A DNA stretch of 64,000 bases from positions 372,001 to 436,000 of the forward strand of contig NZ_JAMTCK010000003.1 of NCBI RefSeq assembly GCF_024171785.1. The letters run 5' to 3'. The translations under genes were made by a program, and so were the position numbers. Each line of letters starts with the position of its first letter. The stretch's first letter is position 1. Of this stretch, positions 27,230 to 37,309 are shown in pieces. The notes below the pieces were generated by a model, which saw only the letters and a list, made by a program, of their open reading frames with translations, ran no database searches and was not told the origin of the DNA. Source of the DNA: Goodfellowiella coeruleoviolacea (GTDB lineage: Bacteria; Actinomycetota; Actinomycetes; Mycobacteriales; Pseudonocardiaceae).

Positions 27230-28198
27230 TCAGACCCGGCCGGCCAGGCGGCGGCGTCGCGCCACCTCGGCGAGCACAACGCCGGCCGCCACCGACGCGT
27301 TCAGCGACTCCACGCCGGCGGCCATCGGGATCGACACGGTCTGGTCGCACGTCTCGCGCACCAGCCGGGACAGGCCCCGGCCCTCCGAACCGACCACCAC
27401 CACCAGCGGGCCGGTGGCCAGGTCCAGCCCGTCCACGGTGACCGTGCCGTCGGCGTCCAGGCCGACGACCATCAGGCCCTGTGCCGCCCAGTCACGCAGC
27501 GTCCTGGTCAGGTTGGTGGCCAGGGCCACCGGCACCCGGGCGGCGGTGCCCGCGCTGGCCCGCCAGGCCACCGCGGTGATGCCGGCGCTGCGCCGCTGCG
27601 GCAGCAGCACGCCGTGCGCGCCGAACGCCGCGGCCGAGCGCACCACCGCACCCAGGTTGCGCGGGTCGGTCACCCCGTCCAGCGCGACCAGCAGCGGGGG
27701 CTCGGTGGACTCGGTGGCCGTCTCCAGCAGTTCGTCGGGGTGGGCGTACTCGAACGGCGGCACCTGCAGGGCCAGTCCCTGGTGCATGGCGCCGCCGGTG
27801 AGCCGGTCCAGTTCGGGACGGCCCACCTCCAGCACGGAGATGCCCCGGTCAGCGGCCTGCCGCACCGCCTCGGCGACCCGGTCGTCCGCGTCGATGCCCA
27901 TGGCGACGTACAGCGCGGTCGCCGGCACCTCGGCGCGCAGGCACTCGACCACGGGGTTGCGCCCGGCGATCAGTTCCGGTGCCTCTGCCGCGCCCTTGCG
28001 CCGCTGCTTGGCCTGCTGCGCGACCTTGGCCTTGGCCGCGGCCCGGCGCTGGGCGGGGTGCCCGGGCCGCATCTCGGCCTTGGGTGTCGGCCCCTTGCCG
28101 TGCAGACCCTTGGACTTCTGCCCGCCGGAGCCGACGACCGCGCCCTTTTTCGAGCCGGGCTTGCGCATCGCGCCCCGGCGCCTGGAATTGCCTGGCAC
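27230..28198 (-). CDS. rlmB: 23S rRNA 2'-O-methyltransferase, TrmH/RlmB family
   Basis: The 322-residue SPOUT methyltransferase has a basic N-terminal extension (residues 1-75), a substrate-binding L30e-like domain (75-150) and a trefoil-knot domain. The domain carries SPOUT motifs [17 protein letters not shown] near residue 170, [11 protein letters not shown] near 268 and [18 protein letters not shown] near 291. It should methylate the ribose of a guanosine in 23S rRNA (G2251 in E. coli numbering). Its GTG start directly follows the cysS stop, so cysS-rlmB form an operon as in other actinobacteria. Confidence 0.93.
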   Translation of the reverse strand: MPGNSRRRGAMRKPGSKKGAVVGSGGQKSKGLHGKGPTPKAEMRPGHPAQRRAAAKAKVAQQAKQRRKGAAEAPELIAGRNPVVECLRAEVPATALYVAMGIDADDRVAEAVRQAADRGISVLEVGRPELDRLTGGAMHQGLALQVPPFEYAHPDELLETATESTEPPLLVALDGVTDPRNLGAVVRSAAAFGAHGVLLPQRRSAGITAVAWRASAGTAARVPVALATNLTRTLRDWAAQGLMVVGLDADGTVTVDGLDLATGPLVVVVGSEGRGLSRLVRETCDQTVSIPMAAGVESLNASVAAGVVLAEVARRRRLAGRV

Positions 28199-29590
<1,392 letters not shown>

Positions 29591-30002
29591 GCAAAGATGG
29601 TACGGGCACGCTCACCCAGCGTGGGGCCGAGTCCGCCCGGTGAGCCAACACCCCGGCGAAACCGCCGTCCAGGCTGCTCAGCGGGCTGTCACCCACCCCA
29701 GAACAAACCCCCACCCTTCCCAGGGGGGCGACCCCGGGTCCAGCCTATCCGCCACCCCCGCCCGGAAACACCCCACGACGTGGTGCTGGGGACAACCCCG
29801 AGGGCTGTGGACAACCCGAACACCGAACGGGTGAATCTCACGGCATCAGCCGAACATCGTGCTACAACGCGCGCGCCAGCACCGGCCGGCCCAACGCGGC
29901 GGCCACCCGCGACGGCTTCCCCCGCATGGCCGCCACCCACACCGGCCGCCCCCGCATGGCCGCCACACCCGACGGCCGCCACACCGGCTGCCGCCACACC
30001 GA
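29591..30002. other. Intergenic stretch with imperfect repeats
   Basis: No gene is supported. Bases 29915-30005 carry imperfect repeats of CGCATGGCCGCCAC and ACACCGGCYGCC units directly after the end of the HAD phosphatase gene. The left part should contain the cysS promoter. Confidence 0.55.
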
Positions 30003-30695
30003 CTACCGCAGCACGCCCCGCGCGGTCAGCGCGGCCACCAGGCCGTCCGGTCGCTGCGCCGTGGGCAGCGGCTCGACCAGGGCGACCGCGCAGCCCACCG
30101 CGGCCGCGCCACCGTCCGCCTCGGCGCTGTCGCCGACCATCAGCGCGTGCTCCGGCGCCACCCCCAGCCGCGCGCAGGCGAGCCGGAAGATCTCCGGCTC
30201 CGGCTTCACCGCGCCCACCTGGTAGGACATCACGACCTCGTCGACGTACCCGCTGGCGCCGTGCTCGTCCAGGGACTGGCGGATGTCCCAGGCGATGTTG
30301 CTGACCACGCCCACCGCCAGGCCGGCCTCGGACAGCCGGCGCAGCACCGCCACCGCGTCCGGGTACGGAACCCAGTTCGCCGGGTCGACCATCTGCTCGT
30401 AGATCCGTTCGGCCAGCGCGCGGTCCCGCACCCCGGCCGCCTCGATCACCGCCAGGTAGACCGTCCGGTGCAGCTCCGGGTCGAGGTCACGCCGCTGCCA
30501 CGCCCGCTGCACGTCCGGACCCAGCCCCGCGATCGCGGGACCGGTCGGCACGGTCAGCTGGTGCAGCAGCTCCGCCTGCGCACGCGCGTCCAACGGGGTG
30601 GTGGCGTCATCCATCAGGCCGCCCAGCCAGGACGCCTCGTTTTCCAACCGGAACAACGTACCGGAGAAGTCGAACAGCACCGCTTGGATCGCCAC
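30003..30695 (-). CDS. HAD superfamily phosphatase
   Basis: The 230-residue protein is a HAD-IA hydrolase: motif I is AVLFDFSGTLF at its start, motif II is VGVVSNIAWD near residue 108, motif III is VKPEPEIFRLA near 145 and motif IV is MVGDSAEADGGAA near 172. In motif I the usual second Asp (DxDGT) is Ser (DFSGT). This occurs in a group of actinobacterial HAD proteins and means the general acid is missing or replaced, so activity may be weak or different. Start GTG 30695 places motif I close to the N-terminus, as usual. Confidence 0.85.
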   Translation of the reverse strand: MAIQAVLFDFSGTLFRLENEASWLGGLMDDATTPLDARAQAELLHQLTVPTGPAIAGLGPDVQRAWQRRDLDPELHRTVYLAVIEAAGVRDRALAERIYEQMVDPANWVPYPDAVAVLRRLSEAGLAVGVVSNIAWDIRQSLDEHGASGYVDEVVMSYQVGAVKPEPEIFRLACARLGVAPEHALMVGDSAEADGGAAAVGCAVALVEPLPTAQRPDGLVAALTARGVLR

Positions 30696-30828
30696 GTGCC
30701 GCGACGCTACGGGCAACCGCCGGCCGGGACCAGGCACACGTGACCCACGCCGCGTCGCGCACCACCGGCGATCGCCCGCGGCAGCGGCCGCGCGAGGCCA
30801 GCCGCCGAAGCGGCCGACCCCGCACGCG

Positions 30829-32148
30829 TCACAGCTGGGTCTGCCTGGTCTCCGGCAGGGCCAGCACGCACAGCAGGCTGATCACGGCCGCGCCGGCCAT
30901 GTAGTAGCCGACCGAGGCGGACCCGAACCCGGCGACCAGCCAGGTGGCGATGGTGGGCGCCAGCGCACCGCCGAGCACCCCGCCCAGGTTGTAGGCGAAC
31001 GACGAGGCCGAGTACCGGAACCGGGCGGGGAACAGTTCGGGCAGGAACGCGCCGAGCGGACCGTAGACCCAGCCCATCCCGGCCAGGGCCAGGGCGAAGG
31101 CCAGGCAGACCAGCGGCAGCGACCTGGTGTCCAGCAGCGGGAAGAACAGCAGACCGGCCACGACCGCGTACCCGCACCCGCTCAGCAGGACCGCGCGCCG
31201 GCCGAACCGGTCGGAGGCCCGACAGGCCAGCACCGTGGCGACCGCCATCGCCCAGATGGCCACGACCTGCAACAACAGCACGGTGTTCTTCGGGATGTGC
31301 AGGGTGCTGGTCGCGTAGGACAGGCCGAACGTGGTGGCGATGTAGAACAGCACGTAGGAGACGATGATCGTGCCGCCGCCGAGCAGCAGCCGGACCGGCG
31401 CGGTGCGCAGCATGTCCACCAGCGGCAGGGAACTGCGCTCCTGGCGCCGGATCACCTCGGCGAACACCGGCGTCTCAGCGATGCGCAGCCGCACCACCAG
31501 ACCCACGACCACCAGCAGCGCGGAGGCCAGGAACGGCACCCGCCAGCCCCACGCCCGGAACGCCTCGTCGCTCTGCAGGCTGGACAGCACCAGGAACGCG
31601 CCGCTCGCCGCGAAGAACCCGATGGACGGTCCGATCTGCGGAAACGTGCTGTACCAGCCGCGCTTGCCGCGCGGCGCGTACTCCGCGGCGAGCAGGGCCG
31701 CCCCACCCCACTCGCCGCCCAGCCCCAGTCCCTGCAGGAAGCGCAACACCACCAGCAGCACGGGTGCCAGCACCCCGATCGTGGCGTGGCTGGGCAGCAG
31801 GCCGATGGCCACCGTGGACAGGCCCATGGTGAGCAGCGAGGCGACCAGCATGGACTTGCGGCCCACCCGGTCACCGAAGTGGCCGAACAGCAGCGAACCG
31901 AGCGGCCGGGCGATGAACGCCACCGCGAACGTGGAGAACGCCGCGAGCGTGCCGATCACCGGCGAGAGGTTCGGGAAGAACGCCGAGTTGATGACCAGGG
32001 CGGCGGCCGTGCCGTAGATGTAGAAGTCGTAGAACTCGATGGCGGTGCCCACGAAGCTGGCCAGGGCCACCCGGTTGAGCGCCCGGCCACCACCGGGCCG
32101 GGCACCGGGCTCGGCCCCGGCCGCTGCCTCGTTCTGGCTGGTCACCAT
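30829..32148 (-). CDS. MHS-family MFS transporter (proline/shikimate type)
   Basis: The 439-residue protein belongs to the metabolite:H+ symporter family. It shows ASFVGTAIEFYDFYIYGTAA in the first segment, the loop motif GHFGDRVGRKSML near residue 90, FLQGLGLGGEWGGAALLAAE near 138 and ELFPARFRYSASSFAYN near 370. Twelve membrane segments are expected. The family imports organic acids, proline or betaine with protons; the substrate is not evident. The N-terminus (residues 1-25) is Ala/Gly-rich. Confidence 0.92.
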   Translation of the reverse strand: MVTSQNEAAAGAEPGARPGGGRALNRVALASFVGTAIEFYDFYIYGTAAALVINSAFFPNLSPVIGTLAAFSTFAVAFIARPLGSLLFGHFGDRVGRKSMLVASLLTMGLSTVAIGLLPSHATIGVLAPVLLVVLRFLQGLGLGGEWGGAALLAAEYAPRGKRGWYSTFPQIGPSIGFFAASGAFLVLSSLQSDEAFRAWGWRVPFLASALLVVVGLVVRLRIAETPVFAEVIRRQERSSLPLVDMLRTAPVRLLLGGGTIIVSYVLFYIATTFGLSYATSTLHIPKNTVLLLQVVAIWAMAVATVLACRASDRFGRRAVLLSGCGYAVVAGLLFFPLLDTRSLPLVCLAFALALAGMGWVYGPLGAFLPELFPARFRYSASSFAYNLGGVLGGALAPTIATWLVAGFGSASVGYYMAGAAVISLLCVLALPETRQTQL

Positions 32149-32297
32149 GCTGCCGCCTCCTCTGGCACCCGCTCACGCACGGGCGCTCGCCGCAGGTTGC
32201 GGCCTGGCCACCGGGCTCGTCAAGGCGGCTTCCCGAGGAGCGGGACGCCACCCGGCCCGACGAGCCCGACGAGCCAGGCGAGGCGGCTCGGACTCGC

Positions 32298-32690
32298 TCA
32301 GCCGCGGCTGAAGACCTTCTGCGGGGTGAGCCGGATCACGACGCGCACGTCGTCCGGGCCGTCAGCGGCGTAGTCCTGGCCGGTGTACTTGCGCGCCAGC
32401 GCGTTGATCAGCTCCCGGCCACCGTCCTCGGTGAGCGTGACCGTGCCGCGCACCTCCAGGTACGCGTAGGGGTTGGCGCTGTCGAGGATGCTCACGCTCA
32501 CCCGGGGGTCGCGGCGCAGGTTCTTCTCCTTGCGCCGCCCGACCAGGGTGGAGAACAGCAGGTCGTCGCCGTCCCGGCCGACCCAGACCACCGAGGTCTG
32601 CGGGCTGCCGTCCGGGTTGAGGGTGGCGAGGGTGGCGAAGTTCGTCGCGTCGATGATCGCGCGGCTCTGCTCGTCGAGGGTCACGGCCAT
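32298..32690 (-). CDS. PPOX-class, probably F420-dependent, oxidoreductase
   Basis: The 130-residue split-barrel protein has the F420/PPOX family pattern: NFATLATLNPDGSPQTSVVW near residue 17, a short LLFSTLVGRRKEKNLRRDPRVSVSI block, and the YLEVRGTVTL strand. Similar actinobacterial proteins bind F420 or a haem breakdown product and reduce small substrates. Start ATG 32690. It is next to ispF but separated by 71 bases. The physiological substrate is unknown. Confidence 0.88.
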   Translation of the reverse strand: MAVTLDEQSRAIIDATNFATLATLNPDGSPQTSVVWVGRDGDDLLFSTLVGRRKEKNLRRDPRVSVSILDSANPYAYLEVRGTVTLTEDGGRELINALARKYTGQDYAADGPDDVRVVIRLTPQKVFSRG

Positions 32691-32761
32691 GTGGTGATCC
32701 TACGAAAACCGACCGCTGCGCGCGTTCGTGCGACCACCGCTCGTGGTCGGCGCGCCCGCCG

Positions 32762-33235
32762 TCAGTCGCGCCGCACCAGCAGGGCGGTGGCCACGGCCGC
32801 GATGCCCTCGCCCCGGCCGGTCAACCCGAGCCCGTCGGTGGTGGTGCCGGACACGCTCACCGGCGCGCCCACGGCCTCGGACAGCACGCGCTGCGCCTCG
32901 TCCCGCCGCTTGCCGATCTTGGGCGCGTTGCCGATCACCTGCACGGCCGCGTTGCCCACCTGGTAGCCGGCCTCGGTGAGCAACCGGTTGACCTCGGTCA
33001 GCAACCGCACGCCGGACGCGCCGGCCCACCGAGGGTCACCGGTGCCGAACACCGCGCCCAGGTCACCCAGGCCGGCGGCGGACAGCAGCGCGTCGCACAG
33101 CGCGTGCGCGGCCACGTCACCGTCGGAGTGGCCGGCGCAACCGTCCACTCCGTCCCACCGCAGCCCCGCGATCCAGCACGGCCGGCCGGCCTCGACGGGG
33201 TGCACGTCGGTGCCGATTCCGACCCTGGGGATCAC
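32762..33235 (-). CDS. ispF: 2-C-methyl-D-erythritol 2,4-cyclodiphosphate synthase
   Basis: IspF forms the cyclic diphosphate in the MEP isoprenoid pathway. The 157-residue protein has the metal ligands Asp10 and His12 (GTDVHP) and His44 in [17 protein letters not shown], and the conserved LGDLG and GVRLL blocks. Its start GTG overlaps the ispD stop by four bases (GTGA), so the two are coupled, as is common. Confidence 0.96.
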   Translation of the reverse strand: MIPRVGIGTDVHPVEAGRPCWIAGLRWDGVDGCAGHSDGDVAAHALCDALLSAAGLGDLGAVFGTGDPRWAGASGVRLLTEVNRLLTEAGYQVGNAAVQVIGNAPKIGKRRDEAQRVLSEAVGAPVSVSGTTTDGLGLTGRGEGIAAVATALLVRRD

Positions 33236-33918
33236 ACCGGACTCCTGTTGTCGGCCAGCATGGCGCGCACCACGGCGAGGTCGAACGGGGTGCGCACGCG
33301 CATCGCCGTGGGGTGGCCGGGCACCGTGCTGACGCGCGGGGCGTCCGGCAGCCGGGTCACCAGTTCGAGGTCGCTGGCTGGGTCGTCGGGTTGGGCCAAC
33401 CGGTAGGCGCGGCGCAGCACGTCCACGGCAAAGCCCTGGGGTGTCTGCGTCACGCGCATCGCGGAACGGTCCGGAGTGGCCTGGATCACCCCGGCGGGGT
33501 CGACCTGCTTGACGGTGTCGGTCAGCGGCAACACCGGGACCACGACCGGGTTGCCCGCCAGCACCGCGTTGACCACGGCCTGGACGGTTTCCGGTGGGGT
33601 GAACGGCCGGGCGGCGTCGTGGACCAGCACCACGCGCGCGTCCGGGCAGCGTTCCAGTGCGTGGTCCAGGGCGCGGCGGGCGGCCTCGATTCGGCCGGCG
33701 GGCCCGGAAAACGCGTCCGGGAACACGTGAACCGCCTCACCGAACGAATCCAGTGAGGCGGTTACGGTGTCTACATCGGACGGTTGAGTCGCCACCACGA
33801 CCTGCTGGACGCAGCCGGCGTCGAGCAACCCGCGTACCGCGTGGACCAGAAGCGGCTCACCGTCACCCGATTCGACGCGCTCACCCGACGTGGCCACGCG
33901 CACAAGCGCGATGCTCAT
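33232..33918 (-). CDS. ispD: 2-C-methyl-D-erythritol 4-phosphate cytidylyltransferase, divergent N-terminus
   Basis: IspD couples CTP to methylerythritol phosphate in the MEP pathway. Most of the 228-residue protein fits: [30 protein letters not shown] near residue 98, [13 protein letters not shown] near 130 and VTQTPQGF near 158. The N-terminus, however, reads [21 protein letters not shown]. The usual glycine-rich CTP loop (AAGxGxR plus a VPKA-type Lys) is short by about seven residues and has no Lys. Near the C-terminus the conserved K-x-T is MRVRT. The gene follows carD and is coupled to ispF, so it is the locus's ispD. Whether it is fully active is open. Confidence 0.88.
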   Translation of the reverse strand: MSIALVRVATSGERVESGDGEPLLVHAVRGLLDAGCVQQVVVATQPSDVDTVTASLDSFGEAVHVFPDAFSGPAGRIEAARRALDHALERCPDARVVLVHDAARPFTPPETVQAVVNAVLAGNPVVVPVLPLTDTVKQVDPAGVIQATPDRSAMRVTQTPQGFAVDVLRRAYRLAQPDDPASDLELVTRLPDAPRVSTVPGHPTAMRVRTPFDLAVVRAMLADNRSPV

Positions 33919-33956
33919 GTTCGCGGTCCGTTCCCGTGGGCGGTCTCGGTGTCAGT

Positions 33957-34445
33957 TCACGATGCGGTGGCGAGGACCTCGTCGAGGAGCACCTCGGCCC
34001 TGTCCTCATCGGTGCCTTCGGCTAGCGCCAACTCGCTGACCAGTATCTGTCGGGCCTTCGCCAGCATTCGCTTCTCACCAGCAGAAAGCCCGCGATCCTT
34101 CTCGCGCCGCCAGAGGTCGCGCACCACTTCGGCCACCTTGTTCACATCGCCAGAGGCGAGCTTCTCCAGGTTTGCCTTGTACCGCCGGGACCAGTTGGTC
34201 GGCTCCTCGGTGTGAGGAGCGCGCAAGACCTCGAAGACCCGATTGAGACCGTCCTGGCCGACCACGTCGCGAACACCGACGATCTCGGCGTTGTCGGCTG
34301 GCACGCGCACGGTAAGGTCGCCCTGAGCAACCTTGAGGACGAGGTACTTCCGCTCCTCGCCCTTGATCACGCGGGTCTCAATTGCTTCGATGAGAGCGGC
34401 ACCGTGGTGCGGGTAGACGACGGTCTCTCCGACCTTGAAAACCAT
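33957..34445 (-). CDS. carD: CarD/CdnL RNA polymerase-binding transcription factor
   Basis: CarD stabilises the RNA polymerase open complex at rRNA and many other promoters in actinobacteria. The 162-residue protein has the RNAP-interaction Tudor-like domain (residues 1-55, [19 protein letters not shown]) and the C-terminal helical DNA-binding domain. That domain includes Trp85 in [14 protein letters not shown], which wedges the upstream edge of the bubble. Start ATG 34445 has AGAGGA upstream. Essential in mycobacteria. The gene leads the carD-ispD-ispF block. Confidence 0.97.
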   Translation of the reverse strand: MVFKVGETVVYPHHGAALIEAIETRVIKGEERKYLVLKVAQGDLTVRVPADNAEIVGVRDVVGQDGLNRVFEVLRAPHTEEPTNWSRRYKANLEKLASGDVNKVAEVVRDLWRREKDRGLSAGEKRMLAKARQILVSELALAEGTDEDRAEVLLDEVLATAS

Positions 34446-34806
34446 GTGTCCTCTGCCCCTTTCGCTACCCCCATCCTAACACGCTGGGCAATCCCTGTTC
34501 GAGTAGCTAACGATCGGTAACCGCAGGTCAGCGGGGGCGTGAAGGGTTGACAAACCACCTGTTCGCGTGCAAGGGCCGAGGTGCTCTCCGGCCCGGTCGC
34601 GGCCGGTGCGGGCGGTCCTGGGGATCCACTGTGGACGAACAGTGGGGCTGGCGGCGGGGCGGCCGGCGACGCGGCGGACGGCCCGATCAGGGCACCAGAC
34701 GCCGAGTGACCGGCCCCACCCGGTTACGCTCGTGCCCTAACGGCGTGACCTCGCCCGGCGTGGTCAGGCCGAGGTCGCCGGTACACCAGGAAGGATCGTC
34801 CTCGCC
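34446..34806. other. Divergent promoter region between carD and an lpqE-like gene
   Basis: No gene is present. A TAGGAT -10 box for carD lies at 34473-34478 (minus strand), about 28 bases from its start. On the plus strand the lipoprotein gene has AGGAAGGA ten bases before its GTG. The middle is very GC-rich without clear structure. Confidence 0.6.
34473..34478 (-). promoter_or_regulatory. -10 box of carD
   Basis: TAGGAT on the minus strand fits the actinobacterial TANNNT sigma-70-type -10 element. The -35 region is not clear. Confidence 0.5.
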
Positions 34807-35622
34807 GTGAGCCGCGCAGTGCAGAGTTTGACAGCGTCCAAGCGGGCTGTTGCCACGGCCGTGTTCGCGCTGGGTCTTGGCCTGACCGTCGCGGGTTGCG
34901 GCGCGGGCCAGGTCACCCAGACCGACACCCAGGTCGCCGCGGTGAACGGGGCCAGCGGTCAGGTCGGCGACATCGCCGTGCGTGATGCCCAGTTCGCCTT
35001 TCCGGACAACGCCGACAGGTACTACCGGTCTGGTTCGGACGCCTCGCTGATCGTCACCATCGTGAACAACGGGACCTCGCCCGACCAGGTGGTTTCCGTG
35101 ACCAGCGAGATCGCCGCGCAGGCCAGGATCACCGGCAGCACCGACGTGCCCCCCGGCCGGTCGCTGCGCGCCGGCAGCGACGAGGACGACGTGACCGCCC
35201 TGCCCACCACCACCGGCGCCAGCGGCTCGTCCGAGGTGTCCTCCGGGGCGGCGACCCCGTCGTCCGGCTCGGTGTCGTCCGGCTCGGTGTCGTCCGGTTC
35301 GGCCCAGTCGAGCGCGCCCTCCAGCGGGTCCTCGGCCAGCAGCTCGGTCAGCGGCTCGGCCAGCCCGTCCGGCTCGGCCAGCGCCAACCCGAGGAACTCG
35401 CCCGGCAGCGCCAACCAGGAGCAGACCGTCGGCCAGTTCAGCGTGGTGCTCACCGGTCTCACCCGGGACCTGCGGCCCGGCGAGGTGGCCAAGGTCACGT
35501 TCCTGTTCAAGAACGCCGGCCAGCTCACCCTCGAACTGCCGATCGGCGCCCCGGCTGAGACGCCGAGGCCCGAGGTCACCCACGGTGCCGGCGGCGAGAC
35601 CAGCCACGGTTCGGGGCACTGA
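34807..35622 (+). CDS. lpqE: LpqE-like lipoprotein
   Basis: The 271-residue protein has a signal peptide with lipobox VAGC (Cys31), an immunoglobulin-like N-terminal half (residues 50-125), a Ser/Gly-rich linker of about 65 residues (135-200) and the rest of the domain (VGQFSVVLTGLTRDLRPGEV through LTLELPIGAP). It sits between carD and radA exactly as M. tuberculosis LpqE (Rv3584) does, and the fold resembles copper-chaperone-type lipoproteins. The Ser-rich insert within the domain is unusual. The start GTG 34807 has AGGAAGGA upstream. Function unknown; a cell-surface role is inferred. Confidence 0.82.
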   Translation: MSRAVQSLTASKRAVATAVFALGLGLTVAGCGAGQVTQTDTQVAAVNGASGQVGDIAVRDAQFAFPDNADRYYRSGSDASLIVTIVNNGTSPDQVVSVTSEIAAQARITGSTDVPPGRSLRAGSDEDDVTALPTTTGASGSSEVSSGAATPSSGSVSSGSVSSGSAQSSAPSSGSSASSSVSGSASPSGSASANPRNSPGSANQEQTVGQFSVVLTGLTRDLRPGEVAKVTFLFKNAGQLTLELPIGAPAETPRPEVTHGAGGETSHGSGH

Positions 35623-35652
35623 CCCCGCCACCGGGTAACCCCCACAGCTCCG

Positions 35653-35694
35653 CGACAGGGCCGGCGGCACCACGGGGTGCGGCCGGCCCTGTCG
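35653..35694. terminator. Strong hairpin between lpqE-like gene and radA
   Basis: A perfect 13-bp stem (35653-35665 with 35682-35694, CGACAGGGCCGGC and its complement) with a 16-base loop lies between the two genes. No T-run follows, so it is a GC-type terminator at best. Confidence 0.55.
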
Positions 35695-35718
35695 GTCGCT
35701 GGCCCTAACTTTGACCCC

Positions 35719-37110
35719 GTGGCGACGAAGAACGCGCGGCCGACCCGGCCCAACTACCGGTGTGTGGAGTGCGGCCACGAGGTCGCCAAGTGGGTGGGCC
35801 GCTGCCCCGAGTGCCAGGCGTGGGGCACGGTGGAGGAACGCGCCGCCGCCCGGCCCGGCCTGGCCAAGCTCGTCGCCGGCCCGCCGAGCATGCGGGCCAA
35901 ACCCATCGCCCAGGTGCCCATCGAGACCGCCAGGGCCACCTCCACCCGGATCAGCGAGCTGGACCGGGTGCTCGGCGGCGGCCTGGTGCCCGGTGCGGTG
36001 GTCCTGCTCGCGGGTGAACCCGGGGTGGGCAAGTCCACCCTGCTGCTGGAGGTCGCCTACCAGTGGGCGGACAAGGCACCGGGTCCGGCGCTGTACGTGA
36101 CCGGTGAGGAGTCGGCCGGCCAGGTGCGGCTGCGCGCCGAGCGCACCGGCAACGTGCACGACGAGATCTACCTGGCGGCCGAGAGCGATCTGGCGGCCGT
36201 GCTGTCCCACGTGGACGAGATCAACCCGGGTCTGCTCATCGTGGACTCGGTGCAGACCATGTCCTCGCCCCACGTGGACGGCAGCCCCGGTGGCCCCACG
36301 CAGGTGCGGGCGGTCACCTCCGGGCTGGTGGCGCTGGCCAAGGACCGCGGCCTGCCCGTGGTGCTGGTCGGCCACGTCACCAAGGACGGCGCCGTGGCCG
36401 GGCCCAGGCTGCTGGAGCACCTGGTGGACGTGGTGCTGCACTTCGAAGGCGACCGGCACTCGACGTTGCGCCTGGTCCGCGGGGTGAAGAACCGGTTCGG
36501 CGCGGCCGACGAGGTCGGCTGTTTCGAGCTGCGCGACGACGGCATCATCGGCGTGCCCGACCCCTCGGGCCTGTTCCTCACCCAGCGCGACACCGGTGTG
36601 GCCGGCACGGCCGTGACCGTGGTCGTGGAGGGCAAGCGCCCGCTGCTGGGCGAGCTGCAGGCGCTGGTCGCCCCCACCAACCTGCCGGCCCCGCGCCGCG
36701 CGGTGAGCGGGCTGGACGCGGCCCGGGTGGCCATGGTGCTCGCCGTGCTGGAACGGCGGGGCCGGGTGCGGATCGGCGACAAGGACGTGTTCACCGCGAC
36801 GGTCGGCGGCATGCGGGTGCTGGAGCCGGCCGCCGACCTGGCCCTGGCCCTGGCCGTGGCCTCGGCCACCCGGGAGGTGGCGCTGCCGCCGGACATGGTG
36901 GTGCTCGGCGAGGTGGGCCTGGCCGGCGAGGTGCGCCGGGTGACCGGGGTGGGCCGCCGGCTGGCCGAGGCCGCCCGCCTCGGCTTCACCCGGGCGCTCA
37001 TCCCGCCCGACTCGGGCAAGCTGCCGCCGGAGGTGCGCGCCACCGTGGTGCCCGACATCGGGTCGGCCCTGCGCGCCCTGTACGAGCACGCCGAACAACA
37101 GCCCGGGTAG
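35719..37110 (+). CDS. radA: DNA repair protein RadA (Sms)
   Basis: RadA is a hexameric branch-migration helicase acting with RecA. The 463-residue protein has a four-Cys zinc finger (CVEC...CPEC, residues 12-32), a RecA-like ATPase with Walker A GEPGVGKST near residue 100, the RadA-specific KNRFGA motif near 258, and a C-terminal Lon-protease-like domain (from about 290: TVVVEGKRPLLGELQALVA). The start is the GTG at 35719, preceded by a TAACTT box about eight bases upstream and without a ribosome-binding site, so a leaderless transcript is likely. In relatives disA follows directly; here an altered DisA-TPR gene follows. Confidence 0.96.
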   Translation: MATKNARPTRPNYRCVECGHEVAKWVGRCPECQAWGTVEERAAARPGLAKLVAGPPSMRAKPIAQVPIETARATSTRISELDRVLGGGLVPGAVVLLAGEPGVGKSTLLLEVAYQWADKAPGPALYVTGEESAGQVRLRAERTGNVHDEIYLAAESDLAAVLSHVDEINPGLLIVDSVQTMSSPHVDGSPGGPTQVRAVTSGLVALAKDRGLPVVLVGHVTKDGAVAGPRLLEHLVDVVLHFEGDRHSTLRLVRGVKNRFGAADEVGCFELRDDGIIGVPDPSGLFLTQRDTGVAGTAVTVVVEGKRPLLGELQALVAPTNLPAPRRAVSGLDAARVAMVLAVLERRGRVRIGDKDVFTATVGGMRVLEPAADLALALAVASATREVALPPDMVVLGEVGLAGEVRRVTGVGRRLAEAARLGFTRALIPPDSGKLPPEVRATVVPDIGSALRALYEHAEQQPG

Positions 37111-37130
37111 CCGGATTCGGCCGGGCCGGG

Positions 37131-37216
37131 CCGTGCCGGGCTGGGCCGTGCCGGGCTGGGCCGTGCCGGGCTGGGCCGTGCCGGGCTGGGCCGTGCCGGG
37201 CTGGGCCGTGCCGGGC
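37131..37216 (+). repeat. Tandem repeat, 15-bp unit, about 5.7 copies
   Basis: Perfect copies of CCGTGCCGGGCTGGG begin at 37131, 37146, 37161, 37176 and 37191, and a partial copy begins at 37206. It lies between radA and the DisA-TPR gene. Read in the frame of the latter it would encode PGWAV repeats, but no start signal supports translation there. Confidence 0.95.
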
Positions 37217-37309
37217 GACGGTGTCTGGGCGCATTCGTGGCGACGGCTCACCGGCACCGGTCACAATGGCCGGGGTCACCAGGCCAGCCACAGCCGGGAG
37301 TTCGCCACG

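Noticed and set aside
37131-37216. CRISPR array
   Set aside because: The units abut without spacers and are perfect 15-mers; no cas genes are near.
34687-37257. 856-codon antisense frame over the lipoprotein gene and radA
   Set aside because: The opposite strand encodes clear RadA and a lipoprotein; the antisense product is low complexity and crosses a gene boundary.
37133-37309. Longer N-terminus with PGWAV repeats for the DisA-TPR protein
   Set aside because: The frame is open, but there is no start signal, the repeat is intergenic in character, and DisA homology begins only after the ATG at 37310.
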